In this document: positions 1 to 9,857 of the stretch, piece by piece
Position numbering within the stretch: position 1 is the first letter of the stretch
How the letters are laid out: each line of letters starts with the position of its first letter
Origin: Isoetes taiwanensis
Taxonomy: Eukaryota > Streptophyta > Lycopodiopsida > Isoetales > Isoetaceae
NCBI GenBank assembly: GCA_021234155.1
Contig: JAJEKV010000039.1
Coordinates: forward strand, 11,795,077 to 11,859,076
DNA length: 64,000 nt
Direction: 5' to 3'
Position numbers and translations under genes: made by a program
The notes under the pieces: generated by a model
The model's input: only the letters and a program-made list of their open reading frames with translations
Databases searched by the model: none
What the model was told of the DNA's origin: nothing

Positions 1-2195
1 AGCAACGAAGCATTCTTATATCTAGAAATCAAGCGTATCATCTTTTGCAAGAGTGCACCAGGAAAAAGGACCTTGAGTATGGGAAAAGAGTGCAGTCTCT
101 GATGGCTGAATCTGGGCTAGATACCATTGCCGTTCTAGGGGATCATCTTATTCGCCTCTTTGCTTCTTTTGGATGTCTTCATGAATCAAGACAAGCTTTT
201 GAGAAGATTGCTGATCCAAGTGTATATTCATGGAGCTCAATTATCTCTGCTCATGCCAACCTTGGGCAGCCCTTGGCCTCGATGCAACTATATACCGAAA
301 TGCAGCTATCAGGTGTAGCATGTGACAAACATGTCTACCTTGCTGCCCTGAAGGCATGCTCTGAGGCAACTGCCCTAAAGTTTGGAAGGGACATCCATTT
401 TAGGATGATAGAAGATGGGTTTGGGATAGATGTTATTGTTGGGAGCACCCTTGTTGACATGTATGCTAAATGCAGTAGCTTATTTGAAGCTCATAAAGCC
501 TTTGATCAGTTACCAGATAAAGATATTGTGTCGTGGAATGCATTGATTGCTGGCAATGCACAAGATCAAGGTTTTATTGTCGTTGCATTTTGTGAAAAGA
601 TGCAAGAGGAAGGCATAAAGCCAAACAGAGTCACATTTTTGAGCATCTTGAAAGCATGCGGCAGCATTGGATCCAGAGATTGGGGGAAGCACATCCATGG
701 CCAGATACTAAAACAGGGCCTTGAAACAGATATTGCTGTGGGAAACACAATTCTTGATATGTATGGTAGATGTGGTAGCTTGGACGAGTCACATGAAGTT
801 TTTCATAAACTGCCAGTGCAAGATGTTGTTTCATGGGGAGCAATGATTGAAGCATATGTCTATAATGACGAATGTACACTGGCTCTAGGCTGTTTTGCTA
901 AGATGCAACGCAGTGGAATAAAGCCAAATAGGGTCACATTCTTAAGCGCCTTAAAAGCCTGCGGTAGCATAGGAATGATTCAACAGGGTAAACTCATTCA
1001 TTGTCATACCTTGAAACAAAAACTTGGAGCAGATATTCTGCTAGCAAATACACTTATTGATATGTATGCCAAATCTGCTTGTCTAGAGGAGTCTATCTAT
1101 GTTTTTCACCAATTGCATGACCGAAATGTGGTATCCTGGAATGCATTGGTTGCAGGGTATGCATGTGATCGTAACAAACATTCTTTTGTCTTAGAATGCT
1201 TTTGGAAGATGCAAGAAGAAGGCATAAAACCAAACAAGGTTACTTTCTTGAACCTTTTAAAAGTGTGTAATAGTGTTGAGTCTTTGCAAATAGGAAGCCT
1301 CATCCATAATCAGATTTTAAAACATGAACTCGAATGTGATGCTGACTTGGGCACTGCCCTCATCGACATGTATGGAAAGTGTGGTAGTTTCGAAAAGATG
1401 TCCCAAGTTTTTTCTGAATTACCAAAGCATTATGTGGTGCCATGGAATGCATTAATTGCATGCTATGTCCAGCATGGGAAGAGTTTGCCTGCATTGAATT
1501 ACTTTGAGCAGATGCAAGAGTATGGCATAAATCCAGATAGGATAACATATATGAGCATGCTAAAAGGATGTGGTATGTTGGGAGCTGTCGAAAAGGGAAG
1601 GCTTATCCATGACCAAATAGTTAAACAGAACCTTGAATTTGATGCCAGTGTAGGTAATACTCTTCTTGATATGTATGCCAAATGTGGTAGTTTAGTTGAG
1701 GCTCAGAAAGTCTTCAATAATTTGCACAGTCAAGATGCCTTGTCTTGGGGAGCAATAATTGAAGGATATGCCTTATGTGGCGAAGGCTTCCTTGCCTTGA
1801 ACTGCTTGAGTAAAATGCAGAAGGCAGGCATAAATCCAGACAAGGTGATTACTCTTTCTATTCTTCTTGCGTGTACTCATGCTGGTCTAATAGACATGGG
1901 GCTGTGGCATTTTGTACAAATTAAAGAATCTTATGATCTTGTGGCAGATATGGATCATCATACTTGTATAGTTAGTCTTTTGGGTCGGGCTGGATGCCTC
2001 ATAGAGGCAGAAGATTTACTGGAGGCTGTTGGGCAGCCTAACCCTTCAGGTTGGAAGTCCTTGCTTAATGCTTGCAGGATGCATAGCAATGTGGAGCTGG
2101 GGAGGCAATGCTTTGATAGGATAGTTCGTTTAGACCCTTTTTGTACTCCTGGATATATAATAATGTCGAATATTTATGCTGAAGCTCAGGTGTGA
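1..2195 (+). CDS. PLS-type pentatricopeptide-repeat protein, 5' partial
   Basis: The frame is open from base 3 to the TGA at 2193-2195. The codon at 45 is TTG, and coding sequence continues upstream of it to the window edge, so the true start lies outside. The protein is built of about six modules of ~100 residues, each with P, L and S motifs: VSWNALIAG, KMQEEGIKPNRVTFLSILKA, GNTILDMYGRCGSL. The C-terminus is an incomplete E-type motif ending MSNIYAEAQV. PPR proteins of this class bind RNA in plastids or mitochondria, often for C-to-U editing, but no DYW deaminase domain is visible. The stop sits where related proteins usually continue; it may be a mutated Trp codon, or CAG/GTGTGA at the end may be a splice donor. 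The family call is secure; target and organelle are unknown. Confidence 0.93.
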   Translation, partial: QRSILISRNQAYHLLQECTRKKDLEYGKRVQSLMAESGLDTIAVLGDHLIRLFASFGCLHESRQAFEKIADPSVYSWSSIISAHANLGQPLASMQLYTEMQLSGVACDKHVYLAALKACSEATALKFGRDIHFRMIEDGFGIDVIVGSTLVDMYAKCSSLFEAHKAFDQLPDKDIVSWNALIAGNAQDQGFIVVAFCEKMQEEGIKPNRVTFLSILKACGSIGSRDWGKHIHGQILKQGLETDIAVGNTILDMYGRCGSLDESHEVFHKLPVQDVVSWGAMIEAYVYNDECTLALGCFAKMQRSGIKPNRVTFLSALKACGSIGMIQQGKLIHCHTLKQKLGADILLANTLIDMYAKSACLEESIYVFHQLHDRNVVSWNALVAGYACDRNKHSFVLECFWKMQEEGIKPNKVTFLNLLKVCNSVESLQIGSLIHNQILKHELECDADLGTALIDMYGKCGSFEKMSQVFSELPKHYVVPWNALIACYVQHGKSLPALNYFEQMQEYGINPDRITYMSMLKGCGMLGAVEKGRLIHDQIVKQNLEFDASVGNTLLDMYAKCGSLVEAQKVFNNLHSQDALSWGAIIEGYALCGEGFLALNCLSKMQKAGINPDKVITLSILLACTHAGLIDMGLWHFVQIKESYDLVADMDHHTCIVSLLGRAGCLIEAEDLLEAVGQPNPSGWKSLLNACRMHSNVELGRQCFDRIVRLDPFCTPGYIIMSNIYAEAQV

Positions 2196-2491
2196 ATGTA
2201 CAGCTGATGAGCCAGAAAATGTTTTAGACTATTCTTTGTTTTCTACCAGATACAGGGGTATGCAGTACACAATCTTATGTTGCCTTGGTTTTTCAGTGCA
2301 ATATTTGAAAGAACTTCTGTATAATTTAAAGAAACAAACTTGATTCAAAGGAACAAACTTGGTGTCGTATTCCAACGGAGGTCTCCTGTAGATATATGCA
2401 TCGGTCATTTAGCAATATATTGCTCAGTATTCTTTGAGAGATCATTTGCCATTAGCAATAGAGACCTTCACGGTACAAGGTGCTTAGATCC
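2196..2491. other. 3' flank of the PPR gene
   Basis: AT-rich non-coding sequence that probably includes the PPR 3' untranslated region. No recognisable gene. It ends with GATCC (2487-2491), the left target-site copy of the small retrotransposon that follows. Confidence 0.5.
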
Positions 2492-2604
2492 TGCAATGTG
2501 CAATGCCTTATCCCTATCCCCTTGGCCAACTGGTAAAGGGGCAATTGCTTGGTGATAGGTCCCTTCTTAGGCATCTTCTAGACCACGCACCCTTGTGCGT
2601 TGCA
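2492..2604 (-). repeat. TRIM LTR (3' LTR in element orientation)
   Basis: 113-bp repeat starting TGCAATGTGC and ending GTGCGTTGCA, with a 5-bp TGCAA/TTGCA terminal inverted repeat. I see no difference from the copy at 2721-2833. Confidence 0.9.
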
Positions 2605-2720
2605 TCTCCTCCCCCTTGACTTTGCAGCAGCCCTCTGCTGCCAAGGTACTTTGGAGGTCCTTAGCACATAACCCATAGGGATTGCATCCCCCGAGGATCG
2701 AACCCTCGCTCTGATACCAA

Positions 2721-2833
2721 TGCAATGTGCAATGCCTTATCCCTATCCCCTTGGCCAACTGGTAAAGGGGCAATTGCTTGGTGATAGGTCCCTTCTTAGG
2801 CATCTTCTAGACCACGCACCCTTGTGCGTTGCA
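2721..2833 (-). repeat. TRIM LTR (5' LTR in element orientation)
   Basis: Second identical 113-bp repeat. The tRNA primer-binding site abuts its left side in + coordinates (about 2695-2719). Confidence 0.9.
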
Positions 2834-2838
2834 GATCC

Positions 2839-4870
2839 TCAATTGCTGCATCCTCCAATGTGGCTAAGTTTTGTTCGCGGTCAGGGGATTGCTAGTATGG
2901 TTTCACTGCACTTGCTTGCATACTCAGTCCGCATGACTTTAAACCTCTTGACTTCAAATAAGTAGACACTGTATATTGGTAAGTAGCATTCTATATATTC
3001 TTCAAACTTGAGCTACAAGCTCAATATATTAGTCTGAGATTTATATGGCCATTTAGTGCTTTACAGTCTGCGGAGCCCCTGTAGTACATTATTGCCACAT
3101 ACTAGGATGGGTAATGTTCATCTTCTTATAGGTTTGATGTGGGGGATGGACATGACAGCTGATGGAAATCGGCATCCAGCATTCAGCATTCAGTTTTAAT
3201 GGTTGAAGTTAGGTGACGTGGCAAAAGAGAAAAAAATGAAAAAGAAAAAAACAGAGCATGTCGGTAGAGGTAAGAAATAGAAAAACAGAGGTCGGATGAA
3301 TCGAACGTAACAGAGGAATCAGATTGAACAGAGGCTTTGGATTCGGCTGTAGGAAACCATCGTGAGCAAAACCGGCAGGAGGCAGAAGATTCTTTGGCTG
3401 TTAGCTGTGAAAATCCGGCTGTGGGCGATTCACGGTGTGGGTGAATTTTGGTGACCCTGTTGTTGGGAGCTTGGGCAGATTGCTGTGAAGATCCGGCAGA
3501 CTGCTGTAGAAATTCGGCCAGATTGCTGTGGGCGATTCAGCAGGCCCTGTTGGTAGTAACTTTGGCAGATTGAAGCAAATAAATTTGCTGTCACAGAATT
3601 GTGGAAAGGAGCCAATTTATCAGACAGGGGAATTAAGGGGAGAGTTAAAGCCAATTCACAAACAATTAGTAGAAGGCAGGGCTGTGTATTGGTTTTCCTC
3701 TGGGTTCAAATCCCGGGCACAAATTATAACAACAGCCAAGGAAAGGACGCAATAGGGAGGCTTGCCCAAATTGATTATGAGCAAAGCATGTCATCTTAGT
3801 AGAATTTGCAACCACTGATTTGCAACTGGATTACAATATAGAAACATTCCCTGGCGTGCATTCTGGAACTGACACGTGTCAATCCCCTACACGTGTCAAT
3901 CCCTACAATCCGGAATGGAAGTTGGGTCTTCCAATTCCGGATGACTGGTTAATCCGGTGATTTGTTGCTTTGCATCACTGTTTTTTCTAACAATAACTTA
4001 CAGTGCAGGTTTGTTCCTTTCCATCACTGTTTTTTTAACCTTTCATTGCAAAAACGCAGACACATGATATTTGGAGAAAGAAAAACAGCCAAGAAACAAG
4101 CAAAATCATGGAATCGACAAGTAAATCAATGAAGAAACAAAAAAGAAACTACTTAAGAAGTTTGGCCACTATGAAAACAGGGGATTCGCAAAAGCTATAA
4201 GATTAGCAGAAAAACTTGAAATAACACACTCCTGCTTACAAAGATTTGAAGTAACAAAGCCCTGCTTACGAAGTACAACTCTTAGGATGGGTTCTGGGGC
4301 ACTTGAGAACGGCACTGTTCTGCAAGCTTTTATGAGGCGGATCGGTCTTGCAACAGAAAAAATAGGAACCAAGTTCTTTTTATAGAGCTTGCCTTCATAA
4401 GTAATGGCTTGAGGAAAAACTGGCTTAGATGCTACCCCACTGTAAAAATGGTGATAGCAAAAGAACCTGCTTCAAGAAACGCAGGCTTGTTCCTTTTTCA
4501 CCAGTGTTTATTCATTTGCATCACTGTTTTTGCAGAATTAACACAGAAGCCTCAGATTAGAACCAAGGATCATGTTGAGCCCTGCTAGAACCAAGGATGT
4601 CGGCCATCCAGGCCATGTCGGCCTTTACAGCCGAAATCTTGCTACCACAACCAAGGATTCAAGCTCTGACGCTGCCATTCACAGATAGAAAGAAATAGAA
4701 TGATTTCTTGGCATTTTTGCTCCTGAGTCACTGCTTGTCGGCCTGCATGAAGAGCTTCGACAAAAATAGAGGAAAACAACTTCAAAACTAAGCAAGGCGC
4801 TTAAAACCTAAGCGCCTGTGTTGCCGCAAACAAGGCCTCCATAGCCGCAAACAGGGTCCATATGCGCCTT
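2839..4870. other. Non-coding interval with short repeats
   Basis: No convincing gene. About 3470-3540 holds three imperfect ~25-bp repeats around CAGATTGCTGTG. A motif resembling TTTGCATCACTGTTTTT recurs near 3975, 4020, 4490 and 4512. At 3700-3712, GGTTCAAATCC fits a Pol III B box, but no good A box or tRNA fold accompanies it. Confidence 0.4.
3872..3897. promoter_or_regulatory. Paired G-box (ACACGTGT) motifs
   Basis: The palindromic core ACACGTGTC occurs at 3872-3880 and again at 3889-3897, each followed by AATCCC. Such elements bind plant bZIP/bHLH factors. No gene start is recognisable nearby, so function is unproven. Confidence 0.3.
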
Positions 4871-4882
4871 TTCTATATTGTA

Positions 4883-5027
4883 GGGGAAAGGAACTATGGG
4901 CTGAATTTCCGGTCCAGCCGGTTGGGCCCCTAACCGGCTGGACCGGAAATTCAGCCCATAGTTCCTTACCGCCGGTCGCGGGGCCCAACCGGCTGGACCG
5001 GAAATTCAGCCCATAGTTCCTTTCCCC
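4883..5027. repeat. 145-bp foldback element with perfect 48-bp arms
   Basis: Arm 4883-4930 is the exact reverse complement of 4980-5027; both outer ends read GGGGAAAGGAACTATGG inward. A third partial copy of the right arm (4932-4966) sits in the centre, so the left arm can pair with either. TTGTA-like sequence lies outside both ends, but no clear target duplication is seen. It is probably a small inverted-repeat (MITE-like) element. Short open frames across it are by-products of the palindrome. Confidence 0.75.
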
Positions 5028-5039
5028 TATACAATGTAT

Positions 5040-6147
5040 GTGCAGCCAATAACGTAAACCCGGGCACTAAAAAGAGACTCCAGAAAACATGAATCAGTTG
5101 AACAAACGTGATTTGAAATATTGATATCCAGTGAGCTTCCCACCAAGATGGACTACAAAGAAAACTTTATTTTGAGATCAATGGAGATGGTTTCATCCAG
5201 CACCCAGTGTATTTGTATGCTCGCTTAGCGCATAAAGTGGTGTTCTTCAGCTCAGGGTTTCATCTCATCAGCTCCAGATTGAGGCTGGTCGTGCAACTAG
5301 ACCGAGGGCGGAGCGCTGCAAAGTGACATATGAAATTAAATCTGAGGAACGTCCAATATACTATGAAGTTTCAATACCTCCACGAACCTACCCTACTCCA
5401 AAAGTCACTAGTTATGAGAGCCAGAAATGTATCGCCGTATTCCTTCATTGGATGATTGTTCATAAAAGGAATATGTTGAAATGTATCGCTGCATTCCTTC
5501 ATTAAATGATTGTGCATAGCAGGAATATGTTGAGGGCAGGTCAGAGAAATGGCACTACACAAATGCAGATCAATCTTTTTCAAATTTGGCGGCAATACTA
5601 GCAGTCATATCTCTACCTGGACCATTTAAGGGGTTACCATGAAAGTTTCAAGGAAAATAAAACGGGCAGCAAGAAATATAAACTGTCCTTTTAAAAGGGA
5701 AAGCAAGACACTTTATTCTATGAACCAGCAGCTAGGAAACAGCTAGGAAAAGACAAACATTTCTTAATTTCCAATGTTTCAATTTGCTTTTTAATGCACA
5801 TATTTAAGCGGCTGCAATGGGCTCCTCTTCTAATAATTGATCTCATAGATCCAAGCAGTCATCCATAGACATTAATATGCTCACCAAACTATGGCAGAGC
5901 ATGCTTTGATGCATCTGCCCTTAAGACATCCTTAAGAAGATGAAAAAAGGTTGTCAAATAGTCAATAGTTACCTATGGTTTGCATTCATTTCCGAGTTCA
6001 TGATGTAAGTAATGAAATGGAATTTGGTTGCAGACATTTGTACAAAAATGTGAAGCTCTGTGTGTCAATATGTCTTATCCGAGCCATTGCATCTTCAAGT
6101 CTGTATTCAAAGAGACTGTCTGATCATATATAATAACATTTCCTTTG
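5040..6147. other. Non-coding interval
   Basis: AT-rich sequence without a recognisable gene, apart from the tandem duplication at 5425-5532. Confidence 0.4.
5425..5532. repeat. 54-bp tandem duplication
   Basis: AAATGTATCG...GGAATATGTTG occurs twice in a row (5425-5478 and 5479-5532) with about six mismatches. Confidence 0.7.
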
Positions 6148-6381
6148 TCACTCCCTTTGTCTCTCTCGTAGTCTATTCATATCCTGCTCATTTAAATTTG
6201 CGAAACGTTCTCTAGTCCTTTCTCTCTCCTCTTCGATTCGAGTAGCATAGCGTTCTCTTTTTCTTTGCCGCATTCTGTCCCTACGTTCCTTAGTTAAACT
6301 AGCTAGGCATCGAAACACAAGTCTATCTCTATATATATGTGCAAACATAGAATGAAATGATAACACAATACACAAATACAA
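6148..6381 (-). pseudogene. Charged Arg/Glu-rich repeat fragment
   Basis: A 77-residue frame whose last 50 residues are almost entirely R, E, Q and K, with ~22-residue periodicity (RERYATRIEEERERTRERFA, then NLNEQDMNRLRERQRE). Similar repeats occur at the N-terminus of some Helitron-type and other plant transposon proteins, but no helicase or nuclease domain is visible nearby. I do not assign a function; it is probably a remnant or a single exon. Confidence 0.25.
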
Positions 6382-7148
6382 TTATGTGCAATTTGGCTTA
6401 CTTGTTTTTTCTCTTTTCCTTTTCTTTTTTCTTTTTTAACTATATTAGGAAACTCATCAACTATCAAACCTTAGCCATTCCCACATAACAATATTTTGCA
6501 CATAGGAAAATACTACGTCAAACATAGTCTATCCGATTTGCACTTGATTTTATGAGAAATTTTTTCCAAAGTTGGAACTTGAAATTGACAATTTGAAATG
6601 TCCATGTGCACCTCACTTCGATATAGATAGGATGATTATTTCTAACAAAACAACGAATTAAACGAATAAATGACCAATGCAAAAAAAGTTCATTTATGAG
6701 GACATACAATCGAGATGCAACATTTAACGCGGAGATTGTCGCTACTCATTTGTATGCAAGCCAGTCACTGCTTGAATGTTTGTCTATTTTTCCTATTCAC
6801 TTGTTTTTCTTTGAGCATCATCCTTTTCAAAAATTTGGTTTTTGTATATTGGTTTTTTCGTGTTTTGTTGTTTCTCTTATATATGCAATATCTCCTGAGG
6901 GTATTTGGTCTTCTTGTATGGTGGTATTTTTGCGTTATGTTGTTTCTCCTCGTTATGCAATGTCTTCTAAGGGTATATGATTCCTACAATATCATTGCCT
7001 TTATTTTAATGTTTCGCTTCATATATAATCAATATAATCAATTATGCTCAACACTAGAGTGCAAAAGAATGTCTTGTCCTATGTTCTTATACATTTGAGT
7101 AGGGGCAATAATTCTTTCAGCATTTGATTTAATATGCAATCAATTAAG
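6382..7148. other. AT-rich non-coding interval
   Basis: T-rich sequence giving hydrophobic open frames on the + strand (6696-7098) without known motifs. No gene is supported. Confidence 0.35.
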
Positions 7149-8055
7149 GTCCACACTAGAGTTCTATAATGTCAACAAAAAAGATATGGACATCTCAGAA
7201 GCCTATAAAACATTTTGGGATGCATTTAGAGATTGGCAAAGGTGAGATTGCAAATCGTTTTCTACAGCTTTGTCTTAGTGTAGAAGAAGTAGAGGATCTA
7301 CTTAGAATGATTGATATTCTTGCAAAGGCATTTGGCTATGAGAGGTCCATGGATGCAATCCGCATATTTCCGTCAAGTAAAATGCACACTATTAAAAGCT
7401 ACTAAAAGAAATTCCAATGGAGGGATTGACAATGCTGAAGTTGCCAAAACACTAGCATTAGTCATTAAAAGTAAGGGATGGCAACCATGTGGCATCAGTA
7501 TTTTAGAAAGTATTTTCCTCAAGCATGGGTTTGTAATTGAAGCGTTGAACGGTATGCAATTATTGACCTTGAGCTAGAGAACTTGGACTACCATGATTCT
7601 GCAGTATTTGTTGCTCAAAAGATTCTCTTCTATAAACTGCGAGGATGACCACTATGCTCTAACCTGAGTCTTAAAGGTGATGCTGCCTTATCAGCTCTTT
7701 GGATGTTAGCCTCCATGCTAGAGAAACGATCCCTGCAAAATGAACAGGCTATGCATCTGTTGGTAAAGAAGGTTTTGCAAGGACCTCAGACCAATGAACG
7801 TATTCTATTGAGCCATTGGGAGATGCTAGGGTGTGGGAGGAGGCAAAGCATACTGACATATGAAAGGCAGCTACAAAGACATTGACTGAAGAATGTATAC
7901 AATTTCTTAAAAGCAAGTTAACCAGGAGCAGCTTGTGCACATCTAACGGTAGTTAAAAATGAAGGCAATATTTTATGCTTACAAATTACCCTTCCATTTT
8001 CTAAGTATACCTTTTCCAATCTTGCAGGAACAAAAATTCTCCAACATATGCATGT
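7149..8055 (+). pseudogene. Decayed unrecognised gene, 5' portion, interrupted by the gypsy element
   Basis: Several coding-looking stretches follow one another with frame changes: 7169-7400 (VEEVEDLLRMIDILAKAFGY), 7400-7550 (DNAEVAKTLALVIKSKGWQP, then SILESIFLKHGFVIEAL), 7555-7610 (IDLELENLDYHDSAVFVAQK) and 7680-7920 (DAALSALWMLASMLEKRS). An acceptor-like TTTTCCAATCTTGCAG ends at 8027. The frame after it crosses the gypsy insertion: codons to 8060 are continued at 20150, beyond the target duplication. Composition looks like a helical soluble protein; I do not recognise the family. It may be a processed copy or a multi-exon gene with sequence errors. Confidence 0.4.
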
Positions 8056-8060
8056 TGAAA

Positions 8061-8360
8061 TTTTACGGATAAGGGCTAAAAAGCAATTGAGGGAAAAATA
8101 CATTTGGTTAACACAAGCGCTAAAGGGGATTGTTTATTCAATAAAGGGAATACAAAGAACAACAGGAGTAAAGAATATGTCCAACCACCCGATCACAGAA
8201 CTAGCACCTCAAAACAATGAAGTAATCCGCTAGGAGCCTCCAAGACTCCGCTGCTAGTTCCTCCCCTGAACTATGATGTAATCCTTCTCAGAGCCAATCT
8301 TTTATGGGACAACGCTGGACTTTCTCATAACATTCTAACTTTTAGAATGTATTCGTAACA
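8061..8360 (-). repeat. Gypsy-1 left LTR (3' LTR)
   Basis: Shares about 95% of bases with 17259-17601 and 20099-20144, ending ATTCGTAACA. Flanked on the left by TGAAA. Confidence 0.88.
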
Positions 8361-8378
8361 GCCCGTCGGGGTAAAGAA

Positions 8379-8760
8379 TCAACTGTCCTCAGTTGGCAAC
8401 GTAGATAACCCCCCCGGAAATAATATAGGCCTGTTACATTCACTGGGCAGATAGACTTCCCTATAAGCTTCCAACAGAGGTAAGTAATGCTCGAAATAAT
8501 CCTCTGATTTCCATTCTGCTTCAGTATGTGGCACCTCCTTATACTTTACCAAATATCTGCGTTTAATACCACGGCCCTTATGCCTCATAATCATCTCAGG
8601 TTGATACACTGTATTATCATCCACTAACATTGGTTCTGATGCTTGCGGCACTAATTGTGGGTTTAACTCCTTTAAATGGCTTGAGATATTCCACATTAAA
8701 AGAATTATGCATCTTCCAAGTATCGGGCAATTCCAACCTGTAAACATTATCATTTATCTT
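8379..8760 (-). pseudogene. Gypsy-1 integrase C-terminal tail with chromodomain
   Basis: The translated end contains a chromodomain-like stretch: PEMIMRHKGRGIKRRYLVKY followed by KEVPHTEAEWKSEDYFEHYL. Chromodomains on integrase tails direct chromovirus insertion to marked chromatin. The frame is displaced relative to the upstream integrase core, and the first 25 residues are probably out of frame. Confidence 0.75.
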
Positions 8761-9836
8761 TTCAACGATCCTAAAAGGTCCATAAAATCTGGTAAGAAGC
8801 TTGTGCTTTTTCTGTTCGTAAAGAGCACGTCTTTCCTTAATGATTCAATTGAATACCCAATCATCCACTTGATATAGAACCTGTCTGCATTTCCTGTTCG
8901 CTTGACAAGTGTACCTTTCATGTGCAACAGTGAGTGCTGCCCTGGTGGATTCCAAAACAGCATCCATATCTTTAGCAACTCGATCTGCCTCTATCACACC
9001 TTCTGCCACTTTAATAATAGGATTTGGAGGTAAACGTCCCTGTATAACATAAAAAGGTGATAAACCTGTGGCTGAGTGTGTGGCCATATTATAAGCAAAC
9101 TAAACCGCTGGCAGATACCGCTCCCAATCAGAAACCTGCTCATGTACAAAACTGTGTAGCATGCTCAGAAGAGTTCTATGAGTAACTTTTGTCCGCCCAT
9201 CCGTCTGACGGAAAGCTGTGGAGAAATGCATCCTTGTAACTAGATTTGTAAACAATGCTCTCCAAAACTTGCTGCAAAACTTTGAATTATCTCCGGCAAT
9301 CCATGGTTCTTAAATACTTCTTTCAAAAATAATCGTGCAGCATCATGAGCTTTTAATGTCTTTTTGCAAGGAATAAAGATTGCATACCTACTCAGACGGT
9401 CCACAATGGTCCAAACCTGATCATTACCTTGTCTGCTCCGTGGAACACTAACAAAGTCCATACTGATATGCTGAAAAGGTTTTTCCGGGATACTTAGTGC
9501 CATCAATAATCCTGGTACCTTGGCATGAGAATCTTTGGTTTTCTGACACACAAGACATCTTTCCACAAATGCAACAACATCTTTTTTTATAGTTTTCCAA
9601 TAGAAATACTTTGAAACCAAATCATGAGTATTAAAAACACCCCTATGACCTGCTATTGGTACCTCATGGCATTCTCGTAGAACCGTTTCCCTGAATTGTG
9701 GAGTAACACAAAGACAACCTTTGAAAAATAAATATCCTTTGCATAAATAGAAATTGTCAATAATACGTTGCTGGCTTTCATGCAAATCAATCCAAACACT
9801 ACCAAATTCATCATCTTGCTCATACATACCCTTCAT
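8761..9836 (-). pseudogene. Gypsy-1 integrase, frameshifted and lacking a catalytic Asp
   Basis: From 9836 downward: an HHCC zinc-binding module (HEVPIAGH ... CLVCQ), then the core with MDFVSVPRSRQGNDQVWTIV (first catalytic Asp) and GLPEII. The SDRD-type block with the second Asp is missing: sequence passes from PEII straight to a stretch reading KFCSKFW in another frame, so a small deletion removed it. The C-terminal part (ATHSATGLSPFYVIQGRLPP, then RKCRQVLYQVDDWVF) follows at 8845-9087. The protein cannot be active as it stands. Confidence 0.85.
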
Positions 9837-9857
9837 TGCCTCAAATGTGCTTTCTCG

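Larger units (their letters stand above)
2492..2833 (-). mobile_element. Intact miniature LTR retrotransposon (TRIM/SMART class), 342 bp
   Basis: Two identical 113-bp direct repeats (2492-2604 and 2721-2833) begin TG and end CA and flank a 116-bp core. GATCC is duplicated outside (2487-2491, 2834-2838). On the minus strand, one base after the upstream LTR, TGGTATCAGAGC begins a primer-binding site for plant initiator-Met tRNA. The match to my memory of that tRNA's 3' end runs about 25 nt with two mismatches. A purine tract, AAGGGGGAGGAGA, directly precedes the other LTR. There is no coding capacity, so it must depend on another element's proteins. Identical LTRs suggest a recent insertion. 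Confidence 0.9.

Noticed and set aside
3690-3725. tRNA gene suggested by GGTTCAAATCC
   Set aside because: B box only; no acceptor stem, no good A box and no cloverleaf.
4788-4988. 66-codon frame on the minus strand
   Set aside because: Lies across the foldback and is explained by its palindrome.
6696-7098. Two overlapping hydrophobic frames
   Set aside because: T-rich sequence read in two frames gives the same Phe/Leu pattern; no motif, promoter or homologue recognised.
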